Of a stretch of 25,732 bases of DNA, positions 24,553 through 25,732 are shown one piece after another. The notes under the pieces were generated by a model. It was not told the origin of the DNA. It searched no databases and saw only the letters and a program-made list of their open reading frames with translations. The DNA is taken from positions 1 to 25,732 of the forward strand of contig JAOAJF010000008.1 in NCBI GenBank assembly GCA_026414325.1, given 5' to 3'. A program made the position numbers and the translations under genes. This DNA comes from Microcaldota archaeon. Lineage in GTDB: Archaea; Micrarchaeota; Micrarchaeia; Anstonellales; Anstonellaceae. Each line of letters opens with the position of its first letter. Within the stretch, counting starts at the first letter, position 1.

Positions 24553-25083
24553 TCACCAAGGAACTTTTTTTAATTTAATCGAATAAGCAAAAGAATTTGC
24601 TAAGCGATGAACAATATAAGTTAGAGAAAATAAAAATAAAATATTTTCTATACTAAAGATGTATCTAAATCCTCCATGATAGGCAAATAATAAAGCAAAT
24701 ACTAAAAAAGAAAGCTGATCTAATAAAAAGGATGGTTTTCCTCGTTTTATTTTAAGCCTGCGTTTTATAAACGAGCCAGCTAAATCCCCTATTAAAGTTC
24801 CTGTTGAGAGCAGAAAACCTAAGTTTAGATATATAAAAATATTTGAAGCAAATAAATCAAATTCAGAATTGATAAGAAGTTTTGCTTGTAGTATTGAAAC
24901 AAGTAGCCCGCTAAAAAAACCTCCAAAAAGACCGAGCCAGGTTTTACCTTTTCCAAATATAGGCTGACCATCAAAAAATTTTTTATTAAAATCAATTGGA
25001 GTTTTACCACTAAAGAGCACTGGAGCAGAATTTGCAACATATGCAGGTAGAATAAAAAGAAGAGAATAAATTAAATCTAACAT
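24553..25083 (-). CDS. carS: CDP-archaeol synthase (CarS family)
   Basis: CarS transfers CMP from CTP to unsaturated archaetidic acid (digeranylgeranylglyceryl phosphate), giving CDP-archaeol for archaeal phospholipid head-group attachment at the membrane. The 176-residue, multi-TM protein shows the family pattern: LPAYVANSAPVLF (12-24), DGQPIFGKGKTWLGLFGG (38-55) with the GKGKTW core, and GDLAGSFIKRRLKIKRGK, followed by LLDQLSFLVFAL. Length matches the archaeal family. It is first in a two-gene unit with the aminopeptidase and its stop lies next to that gene's ribosome binding site. A TATA-like box is centred about 26 bases upstream with no Shine-Dalgarno site, suggesting a leaderless start. 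Confidence 0.9.
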   Translation of the reverse strand: MLDLIYSLLFILPAYVANSAPVLFSGKTPIDFNKKFFDGQPIFGKGKTWLGLFGGFFSGLLVSILQAKLLINSEFDLFASNIFIYLNLGFLLSTGTLIGDLAGSFIKRRLKIKRGKPSFLLDQLSFLVFALLFAYHGGFRYIFSIENILFLFSLTYIVHRLANSFAYSIKLKKVPW

Positions 25084-25103
25084 AATAAAATTTGCAACAA
25101 AAG

Positions 25104-25113
25104 ATTTAATAAA
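25104..25113 (-). promoter_or_regulatory. TATA-like box of carS
   Basis: On the minus strand this reads ATTTATTAAA, centred about 26 bases from the ATG at 25083. The spacer lacks a Shine-Dalgarno sequence, so a leaderless transcript is inferred. Confidence 0.45.
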
Positions 25114-25152
25114 TTAATAACAAAGATATAATTACTTTACTTTAATATTAAT

Positions 25153-25178
25153 AAATTAATAAAGGAAATTAATAAAGG
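25153..25178 (+). repeat. 13-bp perfect tandem duplication carrying an AAAGG motif
   Basis: AAATTAATAAAGG occurs at 25153-25165 and again at 25166-25178. The second copy supplies the AAAGG of the ribosome binding site in front of the ATG at 25186. A partial third copy (AAATTAATAA) is at 25111-25120, on the carS side of the same spacer. Confidence 0.9.
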
Positions 25179-25185
25179 TGAAAAA

Positions 25186-25534
25186 ATGTCAAAAGGGCTC
25201 AAAAAAGAGACTCAGCCAATTGAGATAACATTTTTAAAAAGTCCTATTTTTTCTTACATATTGCTAGCTATTGCAATAATTGCACTTTTAGCAGGATTTT
25301 TCTTTTTATTTATAGATGGAACAGAGCAGAAAGACCTTTCTTTTTCTCCTATAGCAGAGGGTTGTATTGAAGAAATTGAAATAAAAGGACAAATAGTTTC
25401 CTATGAACTTAGACCCAGCTTATTTGGAGGTGAGGACTTTGTTGTTTCAAGTCTTGATATTAAAGAGCAAATTAAAAGAGCTGAAAAAAATAAAAAAAGT
25501 TGTACAAATAAATAATGTATTGTTTGAAATATAA
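25186..25534 (+). pseudogene. SppA-like (signal peptide peptidase) N-terminal remnant
   Basis: The intact frame encodes 109 residues ending at a stop at 25513-25515. It has a short cytoplasmic N-terminus, one TM helix (about 21-43) and an extracytoplasmic part CIEEIEIKGQI followed by SSLDIKEQIKRAEK. That pattern matches the first strand and helix of SppA-type proteases. In the +1 frame, directly after an A7 run at 25492-25498, translation continues VVQINNVLFEI up to a stop at 25532-25534. This is just where SppA has V-L-x-E/R-I-N-S-P-G-G. The catalytic region is absent. So the gene looks frameshifted in a homopolymer and truncated before the active site. A real 109-residue single-TM protein, or an assembly error, remain possible. 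A GGTG site precedes the ATG. Confidence 0.5.
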
Positions 25535-25576
25535 AACTTAATTTTTAAAATTATATTTTAAGAAAAGGAGGAAAAA

Positions 25577-25732
25577 ATGAAAATTTTAAAAGATCAGAAA
25601 TAGTTATAATCGCACATGACCACCCTGCGCTTAGTTTGAGAGAAGGACTCAGAGTTGAGAAAGTTAAATGCTTTTTAAAAGGGATGTGGAATAAAAAAAT
25701 TCTAATTCAAATTCCTTCTCTAAACTTTATAG
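25577..25732 (+). pseudogene. Frameshifted, N-terminally truncated COG1407-like phosphoesterase fragment
   Basis: A perfect AGGAGG site precedes an ATG at 25577, but that frame gives only MKILKDQK before TAG. The -1 frame, open from 25549 to the right edge, reads FKRSEIVIIAHDHPALSLRE, then VEKVKCFLKGMW and ILIQIPSLN. This resembles the C-terminal half of ICC-like/COG1407 metallophosphoesterases: the H-x-H-P metal motif and the K-x-F-L-x-G and V-x-P-S/A segments. No start codon serves this frame, and the N-terminal D-x-H and GNHE metal motifs that should precede it are missing. One added A near the start would join the ATG to the good frame. I infer a decayed or broken gene; the 3' end is beyond the window. 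Confidence 0.55.

Overview
The window comes from a strongly AT-rich archaeal genome with short spacers, many ATGA or few-base junctions and GGTG-type ribosome binding sites. The archaeal assignment rests on a block of archaeal/eukaryotic-type genes: eL42 (L44e), eS27 (S27e), aIF2-alpha, Nop10, a GINS subunit, a PAC2-family protein and CDP-archaeol synthase. Several promoters have a TATA-like box centred about 26 bases before the start codon, as expected for leaderless archaeal mRNAs. Lysine/isoleucine/asparagine-rich proteins, compact layout and the kinds of accessory genes suggest a small-genome DPANN-like lineage. That placement is an inference and I do not name a phylum.

Layout. (1) 1-1051 (-): 5' part of a secreted beta-helix protein that runs off the left edge. 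(2) 1108-6952 (-): a folate one-carbon and purine operon in transcription order purB, glyA, folD, folC, 5-formyl-THF cyclo-ligase, purN. GlyA and FolD interconvert serine-derived one-carbon units, the cyclo-ligase salvages 5-formyl-THF, FolC adds glutamates to the cofactor, and PurN and PurB use it in or act within IMP/AMP synthesis. (3) 6995-12391 (-): four cell-surface genes in two related pairs. Two share a Rossmann-like ectodomain with a GDAD motif; two share a domain with an HWQxFYGT motif. (4) 12443-13537 (+): a GT4 glycosyltransferase divergent from the surface genes across a 51-base spacer whose single TATA-like element lies at the same distance from both start codons. (5) 13575-20071 (-): a five-gene cluster with a membrane protein resembling a VirB3/PrgI plus VirB4 N-terminal region, a separate HerA/VirB4-type ATPase, a zinc-ribbon membrane protein with a very basic tail, a coiled-coil/winged-helix protein, and an 861-residue two-TM protein with a large ectodomain. 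This is the best candidate for an undescribed system: a membrane DNA- or protein-translocation machine or cell-surface assembly. (6) 20237-23041 (+): GINS, eL42, eS27, aIF2-alpha, Nop10, PAC2, a classic archaeal information-processing cluster. (7) 23082-25083 (-): M17 leucyl aminopeptidase and CDP-archaeol synthase. (8) 25186-25732 (+): two apparent gene remnants, an SppA-like N-terminal fragment and a frameshifted internal piece of a COG1407-type phosphoesterase.

There is no gene-free stretch over 300 bases. I saw no tRNA, rRNA, CRISPR array or insertion sequence.
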